A stretch of DNA of 64,000 nucleotides from Bombardia bombarda (lineage: Eukaryota; Ascomycota; Sordariomycetes; Sordariales; Lasiosphaeriaceae), in NCBI GenBank assembly GCA_030512295.1, contig JAULSR010000012.1, forward strand, positions 186,001-250,000. Reading direction: 5' to 3'. Positions 34,595 to 46,621 of the stretch are shown here, in pieces; position 1 is the first letter of the stretch; every line of letters starts with the position of its first letter. A model generated the notes under the pieces. That model saw nothing but the letters and a program-made list of their open reading frames with translations, was not told the DNA's origin and did not search any database. Made by a program: the position numbers and the translations under genes.

Positions 34595-36718
34595 AGGGAG
34601 TATATGTTTGAACCTAAGTAGACTCTAAGTAGGGAATGCTAATACTAAGCAAATAAGATTCAAGAGATGGGTCAATTGACTTCTTGACAAGAGGGCAAAG
34701 ATGAGACAGAACCCAAAACCTATAGTTTTCCCCATAAAGGGGCCAGCACTTTAAGTCAACTTCGCATATACAAGTTCACTGGGAACCTCAGATTCAAGCT
34801 ACTGAAATCGATTCTATGCAATTGGCCAAAACTCCAGTCCAGGCAGCAGTCCGGGATGGAATTTGGGAGCGGTGTATAGAGCAAGCGTAGACTAAGGTAG
34901 GTACCGACGTGTTATGGTGTCTCGATGGGTGATGGTACGCCATGATCCAATGATAAAAGAGGTGCCAGGGTCTGTTATCATCAATTTCAACATTGGAATG
35001 CTGCACAATCTTGACAAGGCTCTCGGGCAGACTTGCATAGCCTTCAAGTGTAATTTCCTATGTTTTATCTAGGCTCTGCTGTGGGGATACGGGCAAAATA
35101 CATGTTGACCGACCAATCCTTTGGTCTATTCTGAATCACTAGGCTCAACGAATAACTTTACCATATCTGGATTGATGGTGCTTAGTTTGAGTTAATATGA
35201 TTGATAGCCTTGTGTCTTTGTGGGAAAAGAGCGTATAATAAATTCGAAGGACTGAGAAATATAAAGGGTTATAGAGAAAGGTACAGCCGTGTTGCTACGA
35301 CTCTGAATTATGGGGGTTAAAGATACTAAGTTGCCCAGCAGGTGGGGCTCTTATGATGTACTTTATGAAGACAAGAAGCCCAAAATGTACATTCATCACT
35401 CACCGCAATTGGCTTACCTATCTCGGATGAAACATCGGGCCCAAGTGCAGCACACCATTACATTGCGATTAGACTGAACATGACTTCACTCCGCCTTGGC
35501 TGCCTAGCGATTCTGGGACTTCGAAGAGGCGCGAGATATGATAGGTTCACGTTTATGCGCGCGGAATGACTCGGCGCCATGGGCTGCATGAGATGGACAG
35601 CCACGAACTCTTTGCATCTTAACTCGGTCCTATGACTTGTTTAGGATAATTGCCGGCACTCCATCTGCGGAAAAGAACTTGTGCAGTTCCTGTTCTTATG
35701 ACCTCTTCAATGTTTTCCGAGCCTACACCCATCTCCCTTTTTTTACCATATCAAACTCTACGGACTGAATCTGATGGCATCGTTCTGCTGGGTAAAACAA
35801 ATATCTCGATAGTCAAAGAGCTCACAGTGGATTCTTACAACGGCTGCCATTAATGTTTTGCAGGTCAGCAGTTGGATCATGTACGGATAATACCTGGGTA
35901 TTTACTGATGGTCTTCGAGCGGATGTAAAAGTATTCCAGTCGACGGTGGTATGTAATTAACGTGATATAGGACTAGTGAGAAAAGATTCAGAAGATTCCT
36001 TGGTACTTTAACTAGCCAATTGCTGGCGTCCATGCCAAATGCCAAGTTGGATTATGGCTGAGCACACCACACGCCGCCCTGCATACAACCATCATCCAAG
36101 CGTGCATAAATGTATCATCACCGGCCGGCCAGTGATGATGTGAGCTGCGGTCGCCTCCCCCTGTCCCCTTTGTGCCCCTCCGCCCCCCCCCCCCCCCCCC
36201 CCCCGGGTAAGCTTGAAAGGCTTCGTCGTCAAGGCAAAAGAGGCGCAGCCACAAGCTCTACAGATTTTTTTCTGCACCAATTAACAGCAGCTATGATCTT
36301 AAATCTATATTTGTGGTATTTATCATCATAATGCCTAGGTACTCAAGTAGAAAGCTGGGCTGATAGGCATCGCACAGATCTTCCTACCTGGGCGGGTCAT
36401 GGCCCGATGAGTCAGTTTCACTTATGATACATGTAACAGATGACGAGTTTGGTCTACGCCGTGGCCTGTCAACCCATAATGGGACAGTCAGTCATGCTGT
36501 AATGACTCGATATACGCCTCCCAGGCGATAAGTAGTTTCACAAAAGGCCAATAACTAGGGCAAGATAGGAAGCGGAGGGAAATATGGATGGTCACGTTTA
36601 TAGAACGTGTCTCGACGATGAGAATCTAACTCTAAACAAATCAATATCTCTGCATTCTCTGATAATAAATAAAGGTACCAGCACTTGAGATTCAGAGACC
36701 GACGATAGGTGTACAGAG
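34595..36718. other. Intergenic, no gene seen
   Basis: AT-richer sequence between the first kinase and the orphan exon at 36719. Apart from the poly-C tract I find no family signature or tRNA. Confidence 0.5.
36183..36204. repeat. Poly-C tract (about 22 C)
   Basis: A homopolymer run. Its length is likely uncertain in any assembly and it creates poly-Pro and poly-Gly shadow frames. Confidence 0.9.
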
Positions 36719-36961
36719 ATGGGCGGATTAGCCGATGAGTGCATCTCAAAACAAAGTCCGTCGAGCGCAGTCAATAACGACGCCATGGACAGCAAACCAC
36801 ATCAGACAAAAGCACAGAAAATCCCATCTCGGTTCATTGAGAATCCACAAAGCCTTTTAAAGCTGTTGGATGATAAATACGGCAAGAATGGATATACGGT
36901 CGAAATGCGGCACAATACTTATACTATTATTACTGCTACATACGAAGGAAGCCTAACACAG
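36719..36961 (+). pseudogene. Orphan N-terminal exon, copy A of a dispersed short motif
   Basis: Starts at ATG 36719 (a second ATG at 36785). It contains SRFIENPQSLLKLLDDKYGK, followed by GYTVEMRHNTYTI. After LTQ the sequence meets a possible donor GTACGAG at 36962, but no matching downstream exon is found before the oppositely oriented kinase pseudogene that ends at 37220. The motif recurs at 41241-41414 and 46622-46810. It resembles the short N-terminal segment that I associate with fungal CorA-like and related proteins. That association is from memory and uncertain. It is probably a truncated gene remnant. Confidence 0.5.
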
Positions 36962-37219
36962 GTACGAGTAACATTTTGCTGTTGTTGTTATTGTTATTGT
37001 TGTTTTCGGTAGCAGTTTGCTAATATTGTAATAGGAAGAGATAACTTGCTTTCGATGTTTGGACTTCAGCTGTGTTGTACAAGAGAGACTTTGTATAGGT
37101 AGATATATGGCAAAAATTGAAACATATCTACGCTTTGTACTCGTTCTCAACTAAGCAATTGTGGATATAACAGATAATTGAACCTCGTGATGATATCAGT
37201 TTCATACTCCCGCGTAGTC

Positions 37220-39672
37220 TTACAGTATTGTACATTTCCCAATACTCAAATTAGTGCAGCATCTACTATCCTTCGTGCCAGTTTCGGTATCTGGGACACG
37301 CTCTTGAGCTGGTGCAGGCTCAGCAACACTTCCACTGTGCGATTCCGGCGGAGTGGTTTCAGTTCGCTGGTTCCCAGATACGTTCCCAGATACGTTCTTC
37401 ATGCAGTACTTCTCGTCTTCCACACAAAGCTGGCGCATCTCTTTGAATTTCTGTACAATGTCGTCGAATCTTGCCCTATCCTCTGGACGCGTTATTAGAA
37501 GACTGTCTTGATTATAGTCAAGTAAATCATGAAAGTATTTTCTAGCTTCTCGGCTTCGAAGTTGATCAAATTTCTTGCAGGAGTTCAAGTCAGTTTGGTG
37601 CTTTATTGAATAGCTCTGGGAACTTACATTCTTGACAGAGAATTTCAACTGTGCTACCTTCGGTATTTCCTGTGAACTTCCCTCGCCGGAGTTTTTGATC
37701 ACCTTGAAGAACTTATCCTCAGGAATTGGAGCTGGTCTCTCTTCTCCTGTACGATCTTTGGAAAACTGCTCAACCTCGTTTCCCCCACCGCTGTAGAAAA
37801 CTGCAAACTCCAGTAAGACACATCCTAGTGTCCAGATGTCATAGCTCTGAGAGATACTATCTGCAACGTCGCATTCGGGTGGTCGGTAGGTGGGAGATCG
37901 ATCAAGATGCGTTGGACTAACTTGATCCATTGTTCGTGCGCGGTGAAATTGCATGAGGCCAAAGTCGGATATTACGAATAAGCCAAAGTCATCTGTGCCT
38001 TGCATGTTATAGTATTCGTGCTGGGTACTGGTAGACTTGAACCAAAGGATATTCTCCGGTTTCAAGTCTCCATGACGACCCGTGGATCCGGGGGTCTCGT
38101 GGGTCGTATGATTTGCTCTTGTCGAGAACAGAAGAATGACTTGGGGCTTTGTGGATGGCTTGCAGCCCTTCAGCCACGGCCAGCCATTGTTGGGAAACCC
38201 ACTTGGTAAAGCGCCAGTCGCGTTCTGGTGTGTCTGGATTGGGGTATTCCGTCCAGAAGTCCAGCATGTTGCCATCTGCCCATGGGAAGACTAGGTGATA
38301 TCTCTTTCGGTAATGGTAGGTTGCAAGAAGCTTTATGAGGTGAAAGTTTTGTTTGTCGGCAAAACGCTTCAGTGCTGAAACCTCATTCTCAAAGGCTTTG
38401 CGATCGGTTCCCTGTTTCAGCTGCTTGATAGCGTAGAAGGGGTTATCACCTAACCCTTTCTGTTATATATTAGCTGCGGTAGGTAGCTGTTTTCTTATAA
38501 CCCCGTACTTGGTGATATGAATTAGGTTGTCAAGAACTTTTCAAAGCACGAAGAGACTTACAGCTGGTCCCCGACTATGATGAGCGTGGTGGATTCTGAC
38601 CCGCCACACGTCTGAAAAGCCACCTTCTCGGGCGTCATCGTCATCGTCATCACCTTCAGACTTGATGAATGGAAGAATAACATTGTCCTCGTAGCTGTAA
38701 TGCTGGACTTTTGGCACATCCTTAGTCCCAAAAGCAAAATATGGCGCTAAGAATTGCCACTGGTTTGCATTGAAACCCTCGAGCTCGAGATCCTTCCACC
38801 CCTCGAAACAGCCAAGTGGTTCGGCCTTCTCGACATCTTTAGCATCTTTATGAACAAAACAATTATACGGTCCTGGTCGGTTGGACTTCTTTAAGATGAA
38901 GGGGAGATCGTTATCGTGGATATTTAGCCGAATAAAGTCATCGATAGAGGCTACCTTTTCCAGGAGCGAGAGGACCGCAAATAGCTTTCGGCGAGAGGTG
39001 AACATGGATTTGCCATCCATGTTTGTGTGATGGGCGTTGTAAATCTTGTCTGCCAATTGTTGTAAGTATTTCTTGTCGTGTCCTTGGTGTGTTGTCTTCA
39101 ACTTCGTTAAAACTGCGCTAGGAGTTAAGATGTCATCAAATATTGTCGTTAGGCAGGAATCTCCCCCCGCCCTTCTCCAAAACCGAACACTTCGAGGCGG
39201 CTCGCAGAGCTTTCTCAAGCGGCATGCCTAATGTTTTTCATCAACTACAGTCCGAACATTTTGCATCCAATCCAGGTGATGTCTTACCTGGCGCTTCACT
39301 TGGTACCTCACCAAGGTCCAGTGGTTCGTCGCTGAGGTCGAGTGCACGCGGGTACGCAACTCTTTTGCTGTCAAGAAGACCACCGATTCCGGCGAAATCG
39401 TTGCCAAATTGGTTCAGATCGCCGGATACCGCATGAATGAGTGATATTGGGCGCTTAGCCTCAGGGGTTTCCGAACCAAGACTAGTAACGGCCTCTTGAT
39501 CACGAAGCCGACTTGACTCCCCGTAGTCATTGATAGTACCACTGACTCCTGCTTCTGACGTTGGGATCGTCAACCCATTACTATTCTCAGGATGAAGAAG
39601 CTGGTTTGGAGTCTCAAAACCGGCATTGCGCCATGGATACAACGGTTCATCAAACTTGAGAACACGACGCAT
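37220..39672 (-). pseudogene. Second protein kinase gene of the same class, with two frameshifts
   Basis: Exons on the minus strand: 39672-39288, 39227-38562, 38459-37628 and 37573-37220. The introns are of 60, 102 and 54 nt (donors GTAAGA, GTAAGT, GTAAGT). The N-terminal module has EGWKDLELEGFNANQWQFL and APYFAFG, then REGGFSDVW. The kinase part has YAIKQL, RHGDLKPEN, SDFGLMQF, YRPPE and DIWTLGCVLLEF. The frame is lost twice: after RFLPNDN near 39140 (IFDDILTP continues one base off) and at about 38078, where RIHG and RHGDLKPEN are in different frames, apparently through one extra base. The C terminus ends KCTIL, which looks like a CaaX prenylation box. All catalytic residues are otherwise present, so inactivation is recent or is an assembly artefact. 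Confidence 0.82.
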
Positions 39673-41240
39673 TAACTAAGACGTAGAAAAAACACCGGCA
39701 ACTAGATGAGGGTTCGATCAAAAGGATGAACATATATGTGCTATATGTTAGCGTTGGTGCGAACTGCTCACATTATGACTTGAGCTTTGCTCTTCATCCT
39801 CATCGAACTGTTCACGCGTTAACATCTCCGAAGGGCTGGGAACGATAAATGTGTTTTGGACAATGCACACACCGCCATTTGAGTCTCTAGGTTTTGCCTT
39901 CAAACGCTCTAGAACGGAACTTGAAGAACAGTTTGAGAAAGATGACGCAAATAAGGTTTCTCAGATAGATAGTTATGAATGATTGACGTGCGGTTATGTT
40001 CAGTATTAAGGGGAGATTGAAAAATAGTGTAGCCGAGAAAAAGGTTTCTTATGGCTGGAATCATGCATATTTACGTCCATTACTATTCTAGTCCTTTCCC
40101 GGACTGAACAACACCGTAGCTCTCTCAGCAGCTGAGGCTGCTAGAAAGGTGTGCTGTAAGGTAAGTTAAGGTAGGTACCGGACGCTCTGTCCCTCCTGTT
40201 CTAGCATAGCCGCTGAGGGAGTAAATGCAACCTTCAACACCAAAACAATAAGTTGGTGGCTGTCAGCGCCGCCTCAGCCTTGTTGTAGTAAATACATGTC
40301 TACCAATACTATTTGCATATATGTTTATGTACTGGTCTTAAGTGGTCCAAAATGGGGTAGCTAGAGGGTGGGTGCCTGAGATATCTTCTCAGCGCTTCAA
40401 AGTTACCCACAAAGGCACGGATCAGCATATTCTGCGATTGGTAGGGCGCCACTGTTACGATTTTAACTTTAGAATAAGTATCTCATTACCCAGACCTAGT
40501 AAATGAACACCTGACGGGTTGTCTTGGGTTGGTAGGTGGCACTGGTTGCAGCGATGAGCGCCGCTATCCGCCGCCCCCAACATGAGACTGCCATTCCATA
40601 CGAACACACCCTCATCTTTTCAGTCACATATCAAAGGTGTGCAATTTTGCAACCTGCCATGTTCCGTCTCAAGATTTCCCTGTATTGACCTGCAGCCTGT
40701 ATGCGTGCCACCGTAGCTCTGATTCGCCGTGCTGCGGATGTGTGGCTACAAGTGGCCTACTGACTACGCCGCCTAGAATTTTGCCCCATGCATCTCAATT
40801 ACCCAAAGAGATACTGTTACTCGAAGTGGAAATTGGGACTGGGCCGTCTGCGGAAAGCCAGCAGCCGGATTCCCGGCTGCTACCAATTGGCCCCAACCCT
40901 CCATTGAGACCAGTTTGGGACCTCCTTCAGCATGCAGAGCGATAGCCGTGTTCGTGGCTGGCTGATGACATGATCTTGTCCCTCTGTTGGGGTTAAAGGG
41001 TCACGCTACCCTCCTTGGGTGGCGTATCTATGTCCCCCCATTCTTTTAATTTCCTGCTAAAGCCCCTGAGCCCCTCGTCCTAGGCATATACGTTTAGCTT
41101 ATTTTCTCATCATCCAAATCTGCAAAGTCGCGTTAAACTACCAGAGCCAACTTTCCTTCACCTACTTCAAACCCCGCACTTTCATTTCCAGTCTTGAGCG
41201 TTCGGGGCCCAAACATTTCGGATTGGTGCTTCAAACTCAA
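39673..41240. other. Intergenic, no gene seen
   Basis: Promoter side of the second kinase gene and spacer. The ORF at 40637-40945 shows no domain. No RNA gene is recognised. Confidence 0.5.
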
Positions 41241-41414
41241 ATGTCAGCCCTAACAGCACGATGGTCATCCAACATTCCACATTCGCAGTACATAAGTGCT
41301 CTAAATTTGAAAGCAAAGCATGTGAAAAGCACTTCAGAACTTCTTCATGAACTCAACAATGCTGTAGGACCCAATGAATACACGATAGAAGCAAGTCGTC
41401 CTGTAAATCTATGA
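41241..41414 (+). pseudogene. Short N-terminal fragment, copy C of the dispersed motif
   Basis: From ATG 41241 the frame gives KHVKSTSELLHELNNAVG and then NEYTIEA before a stop at 41412-41414. It aligns over about 25 residues with copy A (36719) and copy B (46622). It has the same direction as the broken CorA-like gene 2.1 kb downstream and could be its displaced first exon, but the sequence between them does not supply a continuous splice chain that I can verify. Confidence 0.4.
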
Positions 41415-43518
41415 CCTCCTTGGCAAGACATACCATTAACGCTCGTATAGATGCGTCACAATGAGTACAGAATCAGGACTGAGAAGGCATTCGACGTCGA
41501 GAGAATTCGAAGAATCTGCTATTAGTTGGGTACAGCGGTGACATGATACGTTATCGTTATGGGGTGGCAGGAAGAATATTTCACTTTGGGTCGTTGCTTT
41601 ACTTGCACTTTCATCTTTCTTAGCCTGGAACGGCGACATTCTATATCAGTATGCAAATTCTACCCTGATCACTCTGATAGATTCAATTCTCCTTCCTTGT
41701 CATGTTTACTATGTTGTTTACCAGGCAGTGTTGGTTTGCAACTGGCGGGATGCTGGTTGTGGAGAGCGTGTGATGTAAATCATAGTCACCGTTATGAAAT
41801 TTCAAATTTTGTGCCCACAATTACTTACGTCACTCGCCATACTACAATACTTACCAAATTGCACCATAACCGGACAGTAAGAATAGACAGCTTAACGGGA
41901 TGATATCCCTTGAAAACCGATCATAGCGGTTCCATTTACACGTATCCCGACTCCTCCGCTCACCAGCTCCTGAGAAAACCGTGCTTCCGAAATCTGTGAT
42001 ACACCACTCAAGGGCTCTGGAGTGGTCGGAGACACTCTGCACTCTTTTATCCCTACCAAATACGTCAGCAAAATACCCAAGAGAAAAGGGTCAGGGCTCA
42101 ACATACAATCCTTAATCTTGTTGCCTATATAGTCAATGGCAGGCTTCCAAAACAGCCGCAGGGGGTTGCTAGGCTGCGGCCTTTTGAAGTTGACTTGAAT
42201 CACGTTGAAGTTCAGCGGCGGTGGTGTGGCGTTTGTGAGCCTCTGTGTTTTGACCGCTGTTGCCCATGTGGCAGTCGTAAATGCAATAAACTCTGTAGTA
42301 CGGACTCGGACGTGCAGCATTAGTCCAAGTCTAGTGATTCACCCTTTGGGTACGTTCGATGAGGATATCACCAGACTCATCAACCATAAACGGCAGGAAC
42401 CGGATGGTGACACAGGTATTTATCTGGTCTATACCTACCTTACCTATCTTGTGTAGGTATGTATGGTTGTAATACGGACATTAACGAGATGCGTCTTGTA
42501 AAATAGGTAGTCAAAGAAGATTTTGAATTAAAAACCGAAACTTGGACTATTCCATCTCGTTCCACTTCCAGGTTGTTAAAATGTAACCTCGACCCTTCAT
42601 CAGACTTGTATATGTGGCCATCCTTGTCGTTCAGTTGAACTCATTCGACCAAGTTCAGATGTTCTCAACAGAGACTTTCAGGCATTGGAGCTCTGGTAGT
42701 GGGTGGTAACAACGACGCTCTGAAGTTCGGAGGCTTCGCTCTATATGGTTCCGGTCACTCACCATCAGCAAGGCGTTAAACAAGATAGTGCCTATATTAC
42801 ACGTGTCATGCTTAAGGCCGGAAACTTCGTCTTCGTACCTTTGTCAACGACCTTGGGATTGTGCAATAAAAGCATCCCCGTTTATAAATGATATCGACTT
42901 GTCCATAGCCAAAAATGCCGACCAGAAAGTTGGCCAGAGGGACCTCCTCTTCGTATGTTGCTCGAAAAATGGCAACTGCCGTCATTTGTAACAAAAAAAG
43001 AACCCAAGTGATGCAGTACAGTATAGTATGTAGGTGGAAGTGATTGACAGGAGAGAAATGGAGACCGAATACTTTGATGAGAATGGATCATAAAGGCCAG
43101 ATGATATAACACGGTGATTGCATCGGGTGGGAACACGCATACCATGACCAGTACCTAGGGTAGCTCTGCATAGTAAGTTTAAGGTAGCTTTTTGCTTGGG
43201 TTGTACATGTTCGTGGCACCAGTAACATAGCCAACCTGCCCAGTCGCATTTCATAAATGTAACACAACGGGTATCTTTATGCTGCCCCTGTCCTGCATTC
43301 TAGCCCTAATAGTGTTGAATGATGGAGGAAATATGCCTAAAGCAAAAGGCTGCTTAATTACTGACCTTACATTTTTCTAGTACTATCCAGAGCCAGATGG
43401 AAGCTCAGCAGGATTGGTTCTCATGTAAGGACTCGTCGTAGAACACTTTTGCTTACCTCCCTTGTATTCATGACGGAACTCTAAGGGCTAGTGCTGATTA
43501 GGTACATCATATAACAGA
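41415..43518. other. Spacer with one unassigned minus-strand ORF
   Basis: Apart from the 142-codon minus-strand ORF listed separately, I see only chance frames. A possible small exon (about 43380-43425, bounded by TTCTAG and GTAAGG) may belong to the CorA-like gene but is too short to support. Confidence 0.4.
41892..42320 (-). CDS. Hypothetical ORF, 142 aa, unassigned
   Basis: An ATG-started frame on the minus strand with the segment LRLFWKPAIDYIGNKIKDCM followed by SPDPFLLGILLTYLV. That part is amphipathic and reads like genuine protein. No family is recognised, and neither a splice partner nor a promoter is evident. Like its neighbours it may be a surviving piece of a larger gene. It may equally be a chance ORF, hence the low confidence. 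Confidence 0.25.
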   Translation of the reverse strand: MLHVRVRTTEFIAFTTATWATAVKTQRLTNATPPPLNFNVIQVNFKRPQPSNPLRLFWKPAIDYIGNKIKDCMLSPDPFLLGILLTYLVGIKECRVSPTTPEPLSGVSQISEARFSQELVSGGVGIRVNGTAMIGFQGISSR

Positions 43519-45079
43519 CTCGCAAGGCGCACAGGTGAACCTAACTTGGGAACTTGTCATGATCGCAGTCTAAACGAGTGGCGAGGAAGACTACAACAGG
43601 GGCTACCTCCACAAAATGCACAGAGACCGACGCTTTTTGCGTCTCTAACCAACAGGTCTGTAGGATCCAATCCTACCTCGGTCATAACGGGTAGTCGAAC
43701 CAGTGTCCGAACTCTGCCATTTACAAAAGAAGTCTTCAAGCTTATCACCGAAAGATTTCACACTCACGGCTCCATTGCTCGTGTTGTGAGCCAAAGTGAT
43801 ATTCCTGCGTATTCAAGCACAGAACTTCACATGGGAACGTCAAGCCAATTAGCTGCTCATGGTAAATAAACCTGCCACTGAATAAGTCCAAGGAAATTCA
43901 TTTCTGTCTTGGCCATTGAATGGGGATCAGCTGCTAATTTTACAAAATATTACCTTAGTTAATATTGCTCGGACGGTAAATGCATGGAAACTAGATCTTG
44001 CTCTAGCTTCAACATACTTCCCCGTCTCCGGGCTAAACTATGGGATTGTTTTTGGATGTACCTTGGGGATAGAGGATGAGATCCTTAGACGGTTATCATT
44101 TTCGTCCATGGATGCAGCTCACCCCCTCTTGATGTTTGGAATTATAGCCGAGATTGAGAGATCAAGACATATCAAGATCGTGGAGGATACCATCATCGGA
44201 CTTGAGACCCGCATATTTGAGCTAGACCATGTAGACGACACCAATATGGAGACTCATAACTACGAGAAGCGGGATGCATATCTCGATACGGCATACCTGC
44301 GCGATCAGTTGACAAGTTGGACCAACCAGCTCCTGAAAATGAAGTCTCGTGCAGAAGAGCTGGATGAGCAAGGTTATCCGAAGTGGCGTGGAATGGCCTT
44401 TGATGGCGATTTCGTTCGCATCAGATTCTACTGCAGTAGACAAATATCCTGACCACCTCAAAAAGGGAGTCACCGAGAACGGCGTACCTGTGGACCCACC
44501 CGGAAAGCAGCACTGTCCCCTGATTGAGAAATCGGAAGAGAATACCATAGTGAGATCAGAGAGTGCACAATGAGATTGGATGGCATGGCCATGGCTACAC
44601 AATGGGTAGGTCGAAATATTGAACTCTCCTTTTCTTGTCGGTTGATTATTAATGGCTAACCCTACCTGATACAGGCTGATGGGGAGACAAATGTTCAAAT
44701 CGCTCTCGAAATGAAACGAGACTCAAAACATATGCGCTCCATTGCACTGGTTACAATGATCTTCTTACCCGGGACATTTTTCGCAGTAAGTGTATAACCG
44801 CCCCTGGTTCCCTACCCAATACACCCTAAAAGGGCTATGGTTTGACAGTACATCCGCATGACCTCTTAGTCAATCTTCTCTATGACCTTCTTCAACTGGT
44901 CTCCTAACAATGATGCCAATGACAATGGGGATGGTTGGGGTGGTCCGGGCCAGCTTGTGTCGTCCTATATCTGGATTTACATCTTATTTGCAACCGTGGC
45001 TACAGGGGCCACTGTCCTGGTTTGGTGGTACTGTGTTGTCTTTCGCGAATCCAGAGCACGAAGACTACGAGGCTAGAAA
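43519..45079 (+). pseudogene. CorA-like fungal membrane protein gene with broken reading frame
   Basis: Pieces in order: 43519-43861 (NEWRGRLQQGLPPQNAQRPT, later LPFTKEVFKLITERFHTHGS); intron 43862-43958; 43959-44452 (NAWKLDLALASTYFP, YLDTAYLRDQLTSW); intron 44606-44674; 44675-44785 (ADGETNVQIALEMKRDSKHM, SIALVTMIFLPGTFFA); intron 44786-44869; and 44870-45079 (SIFSMTFFNW, then a second membrane helix WIYILFATVATGATVLVWW). This is the layout of the fungal CorA-like Mg2+ transporter-domain proteins: a long soluble part and two C-terminal helices. Between them the frame is lost. A TGA lies at 44450-44452, and the conserved EYHSEIRECTMRLDGMAMAT is reached only after a shift near 44540. The canonical GMN motif of true CorA transporters is not seen, as is common in this fungal group, so transport is doubtful even for intact relatives. 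Confidence 0.75.
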
Positions 45080-46621
45080 CTTTCTACAGAACCTGGCGCA
45101 TGAATATCGACGAATACTTGGAGTCATGCTCGTAGATGATATGTACTGTTAAATACGTTCTATTACATACACTACCTACTCTATTTTCATCATCTCAAAG
45201 ACTCAAGGTAAGCAAAAGGAGGTGCTCGGTCACTGCAACGTCTTGTGTAGCCTGCAAGTAAGCAAATACTACCTTGGTCAGCACGTATGCTGTCCCATTA
45301 GGTTTTGTTACATGGTTAATATTAATGCTTACCTACCGAGCAGTACGCATTTGTCACAGTTCTGCTGAGGCTCTGAGGAGGCTCAAGACCCTGGAACTAC
45401 ACAGTAAAGAGTGTGTGTGGGTCAGATGCAAGGATAAGACCCCCAACCCTGCACTTTCTGCTACGCATCGAACCTGCAGAGTAAGGCTGAGGTGTCTGTT
45501 GAATCGAGTTCGTGCGAATATCTCTGATTGTACAATCGAGCAAGAGTGGCACGGAGCAAAGCAGGCTCTCACCCACACCACACTCCCCCCTCCCCCCCCT
45601 CTAATTATAATCCTGGATTTCGGTGAGCCCAGCCTCCTCCTTAATCACTGGCCTTTGTTCTTCCAGTTCAAGCACCAGGGGTATCTCGCTGTCTTTAGCG
45701 TAGATATTAGGCAATTCGTTGTAAATTACGAAGTATGAGACATCATTAGTTCCCGAAGTAAATGATAGTTTGATGTTAATAAATAGGGTTAGCGGCATGA
45801 GATACTTGCATGACCCTATTGTTTGCCAGCAGTGCCATGGTAGTTATTTATCCAAGTCCTTGCTGAGCGATAAGACTCGGATGCGCCTGAATCTTACTGC
45901 GTGCCAGCAGGATAAAGAGTTTGGGACGGGTTAAGGTGATATATGTAGCCGAACCAATACCGCTGCATCCCAAATCTTTGGGATCGAGGCAAATAATTCA
46001 GTTGCGCGTATATACTTATCGATATTAGATCAGCTTCGTTAAACAGACCCCGAAAGTTAACCTGAGAAATCAGTAGACGAGAGTTTTGGGGGCTTAGACC
46101 AGTTGCTTACTCACCAAAAGGTGCCATCGGCAACTTCACCGAAATTTCGAGGTGAGTAAGAAACTGACCTGGTGTTACAGACGAAAAAGCGTTTTGACCA
46201 TCATATAAGCCTTTCAATGCTGTAATGGTTGCATGCTACTATCACACAAAGGTGCACATTTCTTCTCACATAACCCTAGCATATAATACAAGAGCGGCCC
46301 AAAGACAGTACCAGTACACTATAGTCCACACCACCTCAAACAGTAATATTACAACATTTGAAAAGATAATATATGGATATAACCCATAACTGTGCGGGCG
46401 GGAATATGCAGGCAACTAGTGAGAACATGTCCGAATTTCGTCCTAGTTCGGTTAGCCGATATAATTGATTATCCTTCACGATAGCGTCATCTACCTCTGT
46501 TAGCCTTGACGGGGTGTGAATGAAGAACTTGTTATGACGTATCTTCACTTATACACACTTTGTCAGTAAACGAGCATAGAAATAAGGCATATAGACGCGG
46601 CTTTCTTCCACAGACCTCTGC
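45080..46621. other. Intergenic, no gene seen
   Basis: The ORF at 45274-45738 has no domain and ends in a poly-Pro/Ile stretch from a C-run. Sequence is otherwise AT-leaning and without structure I can name. Confidence 0.5.

Noticed and set aside
45274..45738. 154-codon ORF after the CorA-like gene
   Set aside because: Low-complexity end from a C-run, no domain, and no splice link to the CorA-like exons.
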